A stretch of DNA of 64,000 nucleotides from Tropicibacter naphthalenivorans (GTDB lineage: Bacteria; Pseudomonadota; Alphaproteobacteria; Rhodobacterales; Rhodobacteraceae): contig NZ_FWXX01000007.1 of assembly GCF_900176475.1 (NCBI RefSeq), positions 164,674 to 228,673 of the forward strand. Direction: 5' to 3'. Positions 45,424-53,493 of this stretch are shown here, piece after piece (positions within the stretch are counted from its first letter, which is position 1; each line of letters starts with the position of its first letter). The notes beneath the pieces were generated by a model that was not told where the DNA came from, made no database searches, and saw only the letters and a list, made by a program, of their open reading frames with translations. The position numbers and the translations under genes are program-made.

Positions 45424-46002
45424 ATGAAGGCTTGGATCGGAGCGGTTTTTGCAATCGCGATGGCTTTGCCCGTCGGGGCGCAGACGATTGGCGACGATGG
45501 GCTGCACAAGCAGCCTTGGATGCGCGAGACGTTCAAGGATTTGCGGGAGGATCTTGCAGAGGCCAACGCCGAAGGCAAACGGCTGGTGCTGTTCTTTGAG
45601 CAACGCGGCTGCATCTACTGCAAGAAGATGCACGAGGAGGTGTTCGTTGATCCTGCGGTCAGCGAGTACATCGAAGAGAACTATTTTGTCGTCCAGCTGA
45701 ACCTGCATGGCGACATCGAAGTCGTCGATTTCGACGGGGAATCGCTGCCGGAAAAAGACATGGCGCGCAAGTGGCGCGTGATGTTCACGCCCAACATCGT
45801 TTTCCTGCCAGAGGACGTGCCAGAGAAGCAATCCGCGCTCGACGCGTCGGTCGCCGTCATGCCCGGTGCTTTTGGCAAGGGGACGACGTTGGACATGTTT
45901 ACTTGGGTGAACGAAAAGAGATATGCGCTTGATAATGGGGAAGATTTTCAGCGATATCACGCGCGCCGCATCCAGGAGCGAAGCAATGGACGGACGGATT
46001 GA
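45424..46002 (+). CDS. soxW: Periplasmic thioredoxin SoxW
   Basis: The 192-residue exported protein has a signal peptide (MKAWIGAVFAIAMALPVGAQ) and a thioredoxin-like domain with CIYC at 63-66 in an EQRGCIYCKKMHEEVF context. It is the partner of SoxV in supplying electrons to the periplasm. GGGAGTAGG stands upstream. The motif is followed by the VNLHGDIEVVDF-like strand and YHARRIQERSNGRTD, an unusually basic tail. Confidence 0.93.
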   Translation: MKAWIGAVFAIAMALPVGAQTIGDDGLHKQPWMRETFKDLREDLAEANAEGKRLVLFFEQRGCIYCKKMHEEVFVDPAVSEYIEENYFVVQLNLHGDIEVVDFDGESLPEKDMARKWRVMFTPNIVFLPEDVPEKQSALDASVAVMPGAFGKGTTLDMFTWVNEKRYALDNGEDFQRYHARRIQERSNGRTD

Positions 46003-46025
46003 TTTGGCGGTTTTAGACTGCATTA

Positions 46026-46041
46026 ATTCATATCCGTGAAT
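46026..46041. promoter_or_regulatory. Probable SoxR operator before soxX (ATTC-N8-GAAT)
   Basis: ATTC at 46026-46029 and GAAT at 46038-46041 have the same eight-base spacing as the soxT element. The 132-base soxW-soxX gap is where SoxR-controlled soxXYZABCDEF promoters are found in related species. Confidence 0.62.
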
Positions 46042-46134
46042 TTGTTGTTGCGTATGAGGCATTCGGTAGCCTACGGTATGCAACAGCCGATACGAGGTAC
46101 GACCCGTGCGGGTCTGCAAGCCTAGGGAGGGAAC

Positions 46135-46614
46135 ATGAGGCTTACAGCAATGACAGCAACGATGGCTCTGGTGGCGGGGGCGGCTTTTGCCGCCGACGTG
46201 GCGCCGGGCGATCTGCAGTTCGACGAGTACGGCGCCATCGAGGAGTCGCTGACCGGCATGGCCGGCGATGCGGAGAATGGCGCCAAGATCATGGCGTCGA
46301 AATCCAAGGGCAACTGCATCGCATGTCACGAAGTGACGGCCCTGCAGGACGCGCCGTTCCACGGCGAAGTCGGCCCGATGTTGGATGGCGTCGGTGGGTA
46401 TCGCTCGGCGGCAGAGCTTCGCGGCATCGTGGCAAACGCCAAGATGACCTTCGAAGGCTCGGTGATGCCGGCGTTCTACAAGACCAAAGGCTTCATCCGT
46501 CCGGGTGATGGCTACACCGGCAAGGCACCGGCAGGCGACGAACTTCCGCCGATCCTGACCGCGCAAGAAATCGAAGATGTGGTCGCATTCCTGCTTACCC
46601 TGCAGGACGGCTGA
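46135..46614 (+). CDS. soxX: Sulfur oxidation c-type cytochrome SoxX
   Basis: SoxX is the monohaem partner of SoxA in the SoxAX complex that couples thiosulfate to SoxY in the periplasm. The 159-residue product has a signal peptide (MRLTAMTATMALVAGAAFAAD) and the haem motif CIACH at 61-65. A likely axial methionine lies in GSVMPAFY. AGGGAGGG precedes the ATG. It opens the soxXYZAB block. Confidence 0.95.
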   Translation: MRLTAMTATMALVAGAAFAADVAPGDLQFDEYGAIEESLTGMAGDAENGAKIMASKSKGNCIACHEVTALQDAPFHGEVGPMLDGVGGYRSAAELRGIVANAKMTFEGSVMPAFYKTKGFIRPGDGYTGKAPAGDELPPILTAQEIEDVVAFLLTLQDG

Positions 46615-46643
46615 TCAACCCCAAAGCTCTAAGGAGAATGACG

Positions 46644-47063
46644 ATGGAATTTACGCGTCGCGAAACTCTGGCGCTCGGCGCCGGCGCTGCGTTGATGACT
46701 GTTCTGCCGTTCCGTGCAAGCGCAGCGGCAGCAGAAGACGTGATCAATGAGTTCACCGGCGGTGCAGCCGTCGCGGACGCAGGCATCGACCTGACCGCGC
46801 CGGAAATCGCCGAAAACGGCAACACTGTTCCGGTGTCCGTGTCCGCAGAAGGTGCGACCAGCATCCTGCTGCTGGCAACCGGAAACCCGACCCCGGGCGT
46901 TGCCACCTTCAACTTTGGCCCGCTGGCCGGCGCGCAGTCCGCGTCGACCCGCATCCGTCTCGCTGGCACCCAAGATGTTGTGGCCATTGCGAAACTGGCC
47001 GATGGCAGCTTTGCCCGCGCCTCCAAGACCGTCAAGGTCACCATCGGCGGCTGCGGCGGCTAA
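46644..47063 (+). CDS. soxY: Thiosulfate oxidation carrier protein SoxY
   Basis: SoxY carries the sulfur substrate on a C-terminal cysteine. The 139-residue protein has a Tat-type signal (MEFTRRETLALGAGAA), an Ig-like fold and the swinging-arm ending VTIGGCGG. The final cysteine is C137. The ATG at 46644 is preferred because AGGAG lies seven bases ahead, while an ATG six bases earlier is too close to the site. Confidence 0.95.
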   Translation: MEFTRRETLALGAGAALMTVLPFRASAAAAEDVINEFTGGAAVADAGIDLTAPEIAENGNTVPVSVSAEGATSILLLATGNPTPGVATFNFGPLAGAQSASTRIRLAGTQDVVAIAKLADGSFARASKTVKVTIGGCGG

Positions 47064-47081
47064 GAATAGGAGTTCAGAACA

Positions 47082-47408
47082 ATGGCATCTGGTGTTAAAC
47101 CCCGCGTCAAAGTCCCGAAAAAAGCAGCTGCTGGTGACGTGATCACCATCAAGTCGCTGATTTCGCACAAGATGGAATCCGGTCAGCGTAAAGATGGTAG
47201 CGGCAACTTGATCCCGCGCTCGATCATCAACCGCTTTACCTGTGATTTCAACGGTCAGAACGTGATCGACGTCACGCTCGAGCCCGCAATCTCGACGAAC
47301 CCGTACTTCGAATTCGAAGCCCAAGTCCCCGAAGCCGGTGAATTCAAATTCACTTGGTACGACGACGATGGCGACGTTTACGAAGAAACCAAGTCGATCG
47401 CAGTGTGA
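47082..47408 (+). CDS. soxZ: Thiosulfate oxidation protein SoxZ
   Basis: SoxZ forms the complex with SoxY that carries the intermediate. The 108-residue protein is all-beta and has no signal peptide of its own, so it is exported with SoxY by the Tat system. It contains KVPKKAAAGDVITIKSLISHKMESGQRKD and the tail FTWYDDDGDVYEETKSIAV. It lies 18 bases after soxY. Confidence 0.95.
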   Translation: MASGVKPRVKVPKKAAAGDVITIKSLISHKMESGQRKDGSGNLIPRSIINRFTCDFNGQNVIDVTLEPAISTNPYFEFEAQVPEAGEFKFTWYDDDGDVYEETKSIAV

Positions 47409-47466
47409 TCACGGTTTTCTCTGCCCCGCTGGACGGTGGGGCAGGGACCTTAAGGGAGGGAAATAT

Positions 47467-48315
47467 ATGAAATTCAAGGCTCTGACAGCTGCTGTCGCTC
47501 TCTTCGCCGCACCGATGGCCTTTGCCGGTGGCGCAGATGACGACAACCTTGTCATCAATGGCGATCTTGAGATCACCACCAAAGCCGCCGCCCCTCAGCA
47601 CCTTGACGGTGTTCTGGATGAGGTGATTTCCGGCTGGCACTTCCGCTCTGATGAAACTCAGGCGCTGGAAATGGACGACTTCGACAACCCCGGCATGATT
47701 TTTGTCGATCAAGCTGTGGACCAGTGGAACACCGCCGAAGGGTCCGAAGGCAAGTCTTGCGCGGACTGTCACGGCGCGCCCGAGGATATGGCTGGCGTGA
47801 AGGCCGTGTATCCCAAGTGGAACGAAGCCGCTGGCGAAGTGCGGACACTGCAAATGCAGATGAACGACTGCCGGACCAACCGCATGGGCGCGGACGCATG
47901 GAAGTACGATGCGGGCGATGCCATCAACATGGTTGCCCTGATGTCTTCCGTGTCTCGCGGGATGCCGGTCAATGTCGCGACCGACGGTCCGGCCGCCGAA
48001 TTGTGGCAGAAGGGCAAAGACCTTTACTACACCCGCACGGGCCAGTTGGAGCTGTCCTGCGCGAACTGCCACGAAGACAACTACGGCAACTACATCCGTG
48101 CGGATCACCTCTCGCAGGGGCAGATCAACGGTTTTCCGGCCTATCGTCTGAAAAACGCCAAACTCAACGGCGTGCATTCGCGTTTCAAAGGCTGTGTGCG
48201 TGACACCCGCGCCGAGACCTATTCGCCCGGCTCCGAAGAGTTCATCGCACTCGAGCTTTATGTTGCATCGCGCGGCAACGGCCTGTCGGTCGAAGGTCCG
48301 TCCGTTCGTAACTAA
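47467..48315 (+). CDS. soxA: Sulfur oxidation dihaem cytochrome SoxA
   Basis: SoxA catalyses the oxidative attachment of thiosulfate to SoxY. The 282-residue protein has a signal peptide (MKFKALTAAVALFAAPMAFA), two haem motifs (CADCH at 98-102, CANCH at 198-202) and the catalytic cysteine persulfide ligand C243 in FKGCVRD. This is the dihaem type of Paracoccus. GGGAGGG precedes the ATG. A terminator-like hairpin follows before soxB. Confidence 0.96.
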   Translation: MKFKALTAAVALFAAPMAFAGGADDDNLVINGDLEITTKAAAPQHLDGVLDEVISGWHFRSDETQALEMDDFDNPGMIFVDQAVDQWNTAEGSEGKSCADCHGAPEDMAGVKAVYPKWNEAAGEVRTLQMQMNDCRTNRMGADAWKYDAGDAINMVALMSSVSRGMPVNVATDGPAAELWQKGKDLYYTRTGQLELSCANCHEDNYGNYIRADHLSQGQINGFPAYRLKNAKLNGVHSRFKGCVRDTRAETYSPGSEEFIALELYVASRGNGLSVEGPSVRN

Positions 48316-48324
48316 AATCTAAAC

Positions 48325-48356
48325 AAACCCCGCGTCGTCCGCACGATGCGGGGTTT
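48325..48356 (+). terminator. Terminator-like hairpin between sulfur soxA and soxB
   Basis: AAACCCCGC (48325-48333) pairs perfectly with GCGGGGTTT (48348-48356), followed by CTTGTT. It divides the sox operon after soxXYZA, and may lower expression of soxB-F. Confidence 0.7.
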
Positions 48357-48416
48357 CTTGTTAACAACCCATTCACACATGCGCATGTGTGTCGTGAGAC
48401 AGAAAGATCCCTTCCT

Positions 48417-50114
48417 ATGATCTCTAGACGCGATTTTCTGCAAGTTTCCATGGCCGCCTCGGCGATGGTCGGCGCTTCGGGCTTTGGCAATTGGGCGCGT
48501 TTGGCTGCACAGCAAAGCCTGACCCAAGACCAGTTGCTGCAATTCGACACTTTCGGGAACGTCAGCCTGATCCACGTCACCGACATCCACGCGCAAATGG
48601 TGCCGATTTACTTCCGTGAACCGGAGGTGAACATCGGGGTTGGCGACAACAAGGGCCATGTGCCCCACATCACCGGCGCGGATTTCCGCAAAGCCTATGG
48701 CATCGCGGACGGGTCTCCCTCCCACTACGCGTTGACCTACAACGATTTTTCGTCGTTGGCACAGGCCTATGGGCGCGTCGGTGGTCTGGATCGTGTGTCC
48801 ACGGTGATCAATGCCATCCGCGCCGATCGTCCCGACGCGCTGCTGCTGGACGGCGGCGACACCTGGCACGGCTCTTACACCTGCTACAAGACGCAAGGGC
48901 AGGACATGGTCAACGTGATGAACGGGCTTAACCCCGACGCGATGACCTTCCACTGGGAATTCACGCTGGGGTCTGAGCGCGTTCAGGAAATCGTGGAAAA
49001 TCTGCCGTTTGCCGCGCTCGGCCAGAACATTTTTGACGCCGAGTGGGACGAACCCGCCGAGCTTTTCCCGCCCTACAAGTTCTTTGAGCGCGGCGGCGTC
49101 AAGATCGCCGTGATCGGCCAGGCCTTCCCCTATATGCCCATCGCCAACCCGCGCTGGATGTTCCCGGAATATTCATTCGGTATTCGCGACGAAAACATGC
49201 AGGCGATGGTCGATGAGGTCCGCGCGCAGGGCGCCGAACTGGTCGTCTGCCTGTCGCACAACGGTTTCGACGTCGATAAAAAGATGGCTTCCAAGGTGAC
49301 GGGCATCGACGTGATCCTGTCCGGCCACACCCATGACGCGCTGCCCGAGCCGGTTCTGGTCGGCGAGACGATCATCATCGCGTCGGGGTCCAACGGCAAA
49401 TTCGTCTCTCGCGTCGATCTGGACGTGCGCGATGGCCGGATGATGGGCTTCCGCCACAAGCTGATCCCGATTTTCTCGGACGTGATCGAGCCGGACGCCA
49501 AGATTGCCTCGCTGATCGAAGAACAGCGCGCGCCCTTCAAGGCCGAACTCGAAGAGGTCATCGGCCAGACCGACAGCCTGCTGTACCGCCGCGGCAACTT
49601 CAACGGCTCGTGGGATGACCTGATCTGCGACGCGCTGATTTCCGAGCGGGAAGCCGACATCGCCATGTCGCCCGGCGTACGTTGGGGCCCGTCGATCCTT
49701 CCGGGGCAGGACATCACGCGCGAGGACATCTTCAACGTGACGTCAATGACCTACGGCGAGGCGTATCGCTCTGAAATGACGGGCGAATTTATCAAGGTGA
49801 TCCTTGAGGACGTGGCCGACAACATCTTTAACCCGGACCCCTATTACCAGCAGGGCGGCGACATGGTGCGCATCGGTGGCATGGGCTACCGTGTCGATGT
49901 CTCCAAGCCGCAGGGCGAGCGGATCAGCGATATGACCCTGCTCAAAACCGGCGAAGCCATCGATCCGTCCAAGACCTACATCGTCGCCGGCTGGGCTTCG
50001 GTGAACGAGGGCACGGAGGGTCCGCAAATCTGGGACGTGGTCGAAAGCCACATTCGCAAACAGGGCACCATCACGCTGGAGCCCAACAATTCGGTCGAGG
50101 TGGCGGGCATCTAA
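48417..50114 (+). CDS. soxB: Thiosulfohydrolase SoxB
   Basis: SoxB hydrolyses the sulfonate group from SoxY and is a dimanganese enzyme of the 5'-nucleotidase superfamily. The 565-residue protein has a Tat signal (MISRRDFLQ) and the metallophosphatase motifs LIHVTDIHAQM, LDGGDTWHGS, VCLSHNGFD and LSGHTHDALPEP. The ATG at 48417 is chosen because it opens directly into the Tat motif. The long upstream frame would add no conserved sequence. This gene is unrelated to the sarcosine soxB. Confidence 0.95.
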   Translation: MISRRDFLQVSMAASAMVGASGFGNWARLAAQQSLTQDQLLQFDTFGNVSLIHVTDIHAQMVPIYFREPEVNIGVGDNKGHVPHITGADFRKAYGIADGSPSHYALTYNDFSSLAQAYGRVGGLDRVSTVINAIRADRPDALLLDGGDTWHGSYTCYKTQGQDMVNVMNGLNPDAMTFHWEFTLGSERVQEIVENLPFAALGQNIFDAEWDEPAELFPPYKFFERGGVKIAVIGQAFPYMPIANPRWMFPEYSFGIRDENMQAMVDEVRAQGAELVVCLSHNGFDVDKKMASKVTGIDVILSGHTHDALPEPVLVGETIIIASGSNGKFVSRVDLDVRDGRMMGFRHKLIPIFSDVIEPDAKIASLIEEQRAPFKAELEEVIGQTDSLLYRRGNFNGSWDDLICDALISEREADIAMSPGVRWGPSILPGQDITREDIFNVTSMTYGEAYRSEMTGEFIKVILEDVADNIFNPDPYYQQGGDMVRIGGMGYRVDVSKPQGERISDMTLLKTGEAIDPSKTYIVAGWASVNEGTEGPQIWDVVESHIRKQGTITLEPNNSVEVAGI

Positions 50115-50141
50115 CGCCCGTCTACTTGAGAGGAGACAAAC

Positions 50142-51419
50142 ATGACCACAGAGAACAAGGGCGCATCGCGCCGTCAGTTCCTGACCGGTGCTGCCGCCAT
50201 TGGCGCGGGCACGGTCGCGGCAACGGTGGCCAAGGCGGCGGGGCCCGATCCGCTGATCACCGAGGTTCAGGAATGGGCCAGCGGGTTGGGCGACGGCGTC
50301 GACGCGACGCCCTACGGCCTACCGATCAAATTCGAAGACGACGTGGTGCGCCGCAACGTGCCTTGGCTGACCGCCGATCCGATCTCTTCGATCAACTTCA
50401 CGCCGATCCACGCGCTCGATGGCACGATCACCCCGCAGGGCTGCGCCTTTGAGCGTCACCATTCCGGCGCGATCGAACTGTCCAAGGCGGATTATCGTTT
50501 GATGATCAACGGCTTGGTCGACAAGCCCCTGGTCTTCACCTACGAAGACCTGGAACGCTTCCCGCGTGAAAACCACGTGTACTTCTGCGAATGCGCCGCC
50601 AACACCGGCATGGAATGGGCGGGCGCGCAGCTGAACGGCGCGCAGTTCACCCACGGCATGATCCACAATATGGAATATTCCGGCGTGCCGCTGCGCACCC
50701 TGCTGGCCGAGGCCGGTCTGGACGCGGCGGGCGATTTCAAGGACAAATGGGTCTACGTCGAAGGCGCGGATGCGTCCTCCAACGGGCGCTCGATCCCGAT
50801 GGAAAAGGCGATGGACGACGTGTTTGTCGCCTTCAAAGCCAATGGCGAAGCGCTGCGCAAAGAGCACGGGTATCCCGTCCGTCTGGTCGTTCCCGGCTGG
50901 GAAGGCAACATGTGGGTCAAGTGGTTGCGCCGCATCGAGGTCATGGATGGCCCGGTTGAATCGCGCGAAGAGACCTCCAAGTACACCGACACGCTGGCCG
51001 ACGGCACCTCGCGCAAGTGGACCTGGGTCATGGATGCCAAATCCGTGGTCACCTCGCCCAGCCCGCAGTCGCCGATCAAGCACGGCCACGGCCCGCTGGT
51101 CATCACCGGCCTTGCGTGGTCCGGCCACGGCAAGATCACCCGCGTGGACGTGTCCAAGGATGGCGGCAAGACCTGGGAAACCGCGCGTCTCGCCGCCGAG
51201 GGCGAGGATAAAGCGCTGACGCGTTTCTACCTCGACACCACATGGAATGGCGAAGAGATGCTGCTGCAATCGCGCGCCATCGACGAGACCGGCTATGTTC
51301 AGCCCACCAAGGCGCAGCTGCGCGAGGTGCGCGGCCTGAACTCTGTCTATCACAACAACTGCATCCAGACCTGGCATGTGAAAACCAATGGTGAGGCCGA
51401 AAATGTCGAAGTCTCTTAA
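50142..51419 (+). CDS. soxC: Sulfane dehydrogenase molybdenum subunit SoxC
   Basis: SoxC is the molybdenum-pterin subunit of SoxCD, which oxidises SoxY-bound sulfane sulfur with release of six electrons. The 425-residue protein has a Tat signal (SRRQFLTG), a sulfite-oxidase fold and the Mo-ligand motif YFCECAANTG with the likely ligand C151. AGGAG precedes the ATG. SoxCD presence indicates full oxidation of thiosulfate to sulfate with no sulfur globules stored. Confidence 0.95.
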   Translation: MTTENKGASRRQFLTGAAAIGAGTVAATVAKAAGPDPLITEVQEWASGLGDGVDATPYGLPIKFEDDVVRRNVPWLTADPISSINFTPIHALDGTITPQGCAFERHHSGAIELSKADYRLMINGLVDKPLVFTYEDLERFPRENHVYFCECAANTGMEWAGAQLNGAQFTHGMIHNMEYSGVPLRTLLAEAGLDAAGDFKDKWVYVEGADASSNGRSIPMEKAMDDVFVAFKANGEALRKEHGYPVRLVVPGWEGNMWVKWLRRIEVMDGPVESREETSKYTDTLADGTSRKWTWVMDAKSVVTSPSPQSPIKHGHGPLVITGLAWSGHGKITRVDVSKDGGKTWETARLAAEGEDKALTRFYLDTTWNGEEMLLQSRAIDETGYVQPTKAQLREVRGLNSVYHNNCIQTWHVKTNGEAENVEVS

Positions 51420-52647
51420 TCTCTTCGCGGGCGCAACTGTCGGTGTCGGCTTGATGCTGACGGCGGCCTATAACTTTGCCGACCGCAATGTGACCGCTTT
51501 CCCGGAAAAATCGCGTGTTTTGGGCGCTTTGCCCGCGCCGATCCCCGAACCCGAAGCGCCCGTTCAGGTCGCCGAGGCGGCGCCGGCCAGCGAAGGCATT
51601 TTGGTCTCGGCGGCTCATGCCGATGAGGCCAGCGCTGGCCTGCGGTTCGGTCTTGGCCGCGAAGCGCTGCCCGAGGAAATCGCAGCGTGGAACGTCGACG
51701 TCAGCCCCGATGGCACGGGTCTGCCGGACGGCTCTGGCGATGCCATCGACGGCGAGCCCTTGTTCGAGGAAAACTGCGCAGTCTGCCACGGCTCTTTCGC
51801 AGAAGGCGTTGATAACTGGCCGAAATTGGCGGGCGGCGACGGTACCTTGGCGGATGAGGACCCGCTGAAGACTGTCGGCTCCTACTGGCCGTATCTGTCG
51901 ACAGTGTTCGACTATGTCCACCGCTCGATGCCCTTTGGCAACGCGCAGTCGCTGTCGGCGGATGAGACCTACGCCATCGTGGCCTATATCCTGTATTCGA
52001 ACGACATGATCGACGACGATTTCGTCTTGTCCCGCGACAGCTGGACCGAGGTCGAAATGGGCAACGCCGACGGGTTCATCATCGATGACCGGGCAGAGAC
52101 CGAGTATGCGCAGTGGCGCACCGAGCCTTGCATGGAAAACTGCAAGGAAACGGTCGAGATCACCATGCGCGCAACGGTGCTGGACGTGACCCCGGACGAA
52201 GAGGGCGCCGAAGAGGCCCCCGCCGAGATGGATCACTCTCCGGCCGTGGCAACCGCAGCGCCTGTTGAAGAGGCCGCAGCCGAGCCTGCCGCAGAAGCGC
52301 CTGTTGCCGCCGCTGCGGCTCCCGCCGCGTTGGATGCAGAGCTGGTTGCCGCCGGCGAGAAGGTCTTTAAAAAGTGTAAGGCCTGCCACCAGGTTGGCGA
52401 CGGTGCCAAGAACAAGACCGGCCCGCAGCTGAACGCAATCGTCGGTCGCGCGATTGGCGGCGTGGATGGCTTCAAATACTCCAGCGCCATGGCCGAGCAC
52501 GGCGGCGTCTGGGACGAAGCGGCCTTGGCGGCGTTCCTTGCCAAGCCCAAGGACTATATCAAAGGCACCAAGATGGCCTTTGCGGGTCTGCGTAAGGATG
52601 ACGACATCACCGCCGTCATCGAATACCTCAAGTCCACGGCGCCATAA
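51403..52647 (+). CDS. soxD: Sulfane dehydrogenase dihaem cytochrome SoxD
   Basis: SoxD is the cytochrome partner of SoxC. The 414-residue protein has an N-terminal membrane-like signal helix (FAGATVGVGLMLTAAYNFA), haem motif CAVCH at 125-129 and a second, CKACH, at 325-329. The two domains are joined by an Ala/Pro/Glu-rich linker at about residues 275-310. The ATG at 51403 overlaps the soxC end by 17 bases. The C-terminal domain closely resembles CycM and SoxE domain 1. Tandem Ala/Glu repeats in the linker are typical. Confidence 0.94.
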   Translation: MSKSLNLFAGATVGVGLMLTAAYNFADRNVTAFPEKSRVLGALPAPIPEPEAPVQVAEAAPASEGILVSAAHADEASAGLRFGLGREALPEEIAAWNVDVSPDGTGLPDGSGDAIDGEPLFEENCAVCHGSFAEGVDNWPKLAGGDGTLADEDPLKTVGSYWPYLSTVFDYVHRSMPFGNAQSLSADETYAIVAYILYSNDMIDDDFVLSRDSWTEVEMGNADGFIIDDRAETEYAQWRTEPCMENCKETVEITMRATVLDVTPDEEGAEEAPAEMDHSPAVATAAPVEEAAAEPAAEAPVAAAAAPAALDAELVAAGEKVFKKCKACHQVGDGAKNKTGPQLNAIVGRAIGGVDGFKYSSAMAEHGGVWDEAALAAFLAKPKDYIKGTKMAFAGLRKDDDITAVIEYLKSTAP

Positions 52648-52650
52648 GCC

Positions 52651-53361
52651 ATGAAGTGGACACTGGTAGCATTCACACTTGCGTTGGCCCCTCCCGGGGC
52701 CGCGCTGGCGCAGGACACGGCCGATGCGATTGGTGATGCCGATCGCGGGGCCAAGGTGTTTCGCAAATGTACAGGATGTCATCAGGTCGGGTCCGACGCG
52801 AGCAATCGCGCCGGGCCTCATCTTAATGGCATCTTCGGTCGGCGCGCGGGCAGCATCGAAGGCTTTGATTACTCAAAGGCGATGGACCGGGCGCATGACG
52901 ACGGCATGGTCTGGGACATCGAACATCTCGATGCCTACATCGAAAATCCGCGCGCCTTGGTGTCGGGCACACGTATGTCCTTTCGCGGCTTGAAAGATCC
53001 GCAAGATCGGCATGATGTGCTGGCCTATCTGCGCCAGTTCACGGCCAACCCGCAGGACATCCCCGAGTCCGCGCCGACAGCAGTGGCCCGAGAGGTCGAG
53101 CTTCCGCCAGAAATTCTCGCGATTGTGGGGGATGCCGAGTACGGCGAGTACCTCGCGTCAGAATGTTTGACCTGCCACCAAAGCGATGGCGCGGATGCGG
53201 GCATACCTTCGATAACCCGTTGGCATCCCGAGGATTTCGTCGTCGCAATGCACGCCTACAAGCGCAAGCTGCGGCCCCACCCGGTGATGCAGATGATGGC
53301 CGGTCGGCTGTCCGACGAAGAGATCGCGGCGCTGGCCGCGTATTTCGAAAATCTGGAGTAG
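52651..53361 (+). CDS. soxE: Dihaem c-type cytochrome SoxE
   Basis: The 236-residue exported protein has a signal peptide (MKWTLVAFTLALAPPGAALA) and two haem motifs, CTGCH at 40-44 and CLTCH at 172-176. The first domain is a c2-like cytochrome similar to CycM, and the second a shorter c-type domain. It starts three bases after soxD. It probably works with SoxF as in flavocytochrome c, but this is inferred from position and from the Paracoccus cluster. Confidence 0.92.
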   Translation: MKWTLVAFTLALAPPGAALAQDTADAIGDADRGAKVFRKCTGCHQVGSDASNRAGPHLNGIFGRRAGSIEGFDYSKAMDRAHDDGMVWDIEHLDAYIENPRALVSGTRMSFRGLKDPQDRHDVLAYLRQFTANPQDIPESAPTAVAREVELPPEILAIVGDAEYGEYLASECLTCHQSDGADAGIPSITRWHPEDFVVAMHAYKRKLRPHPVMQMMAGRLSDEEIAALAAYFENLE

Positions 53362-53493
53362 CGCGCGACAATCTCCGGATTTCATAAAATCTCAACGCCC
53401 CGAGCGATCAACTATGGGGCGCGTATCCCGTTTGGTGCCGAACAGACAATAAACAGCGGCACCGCGTTTTTCAGTCCATAGGAGGAGACGGAC

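Noticed and set aside
46047..46084. Imperfect hairpin GTTGCGTA ... TATGCAAC before soxX
   Set aside because: Several mismatches and an uneven loop. The ATTC-N8-GAAT pair nearby is the stronger signal.
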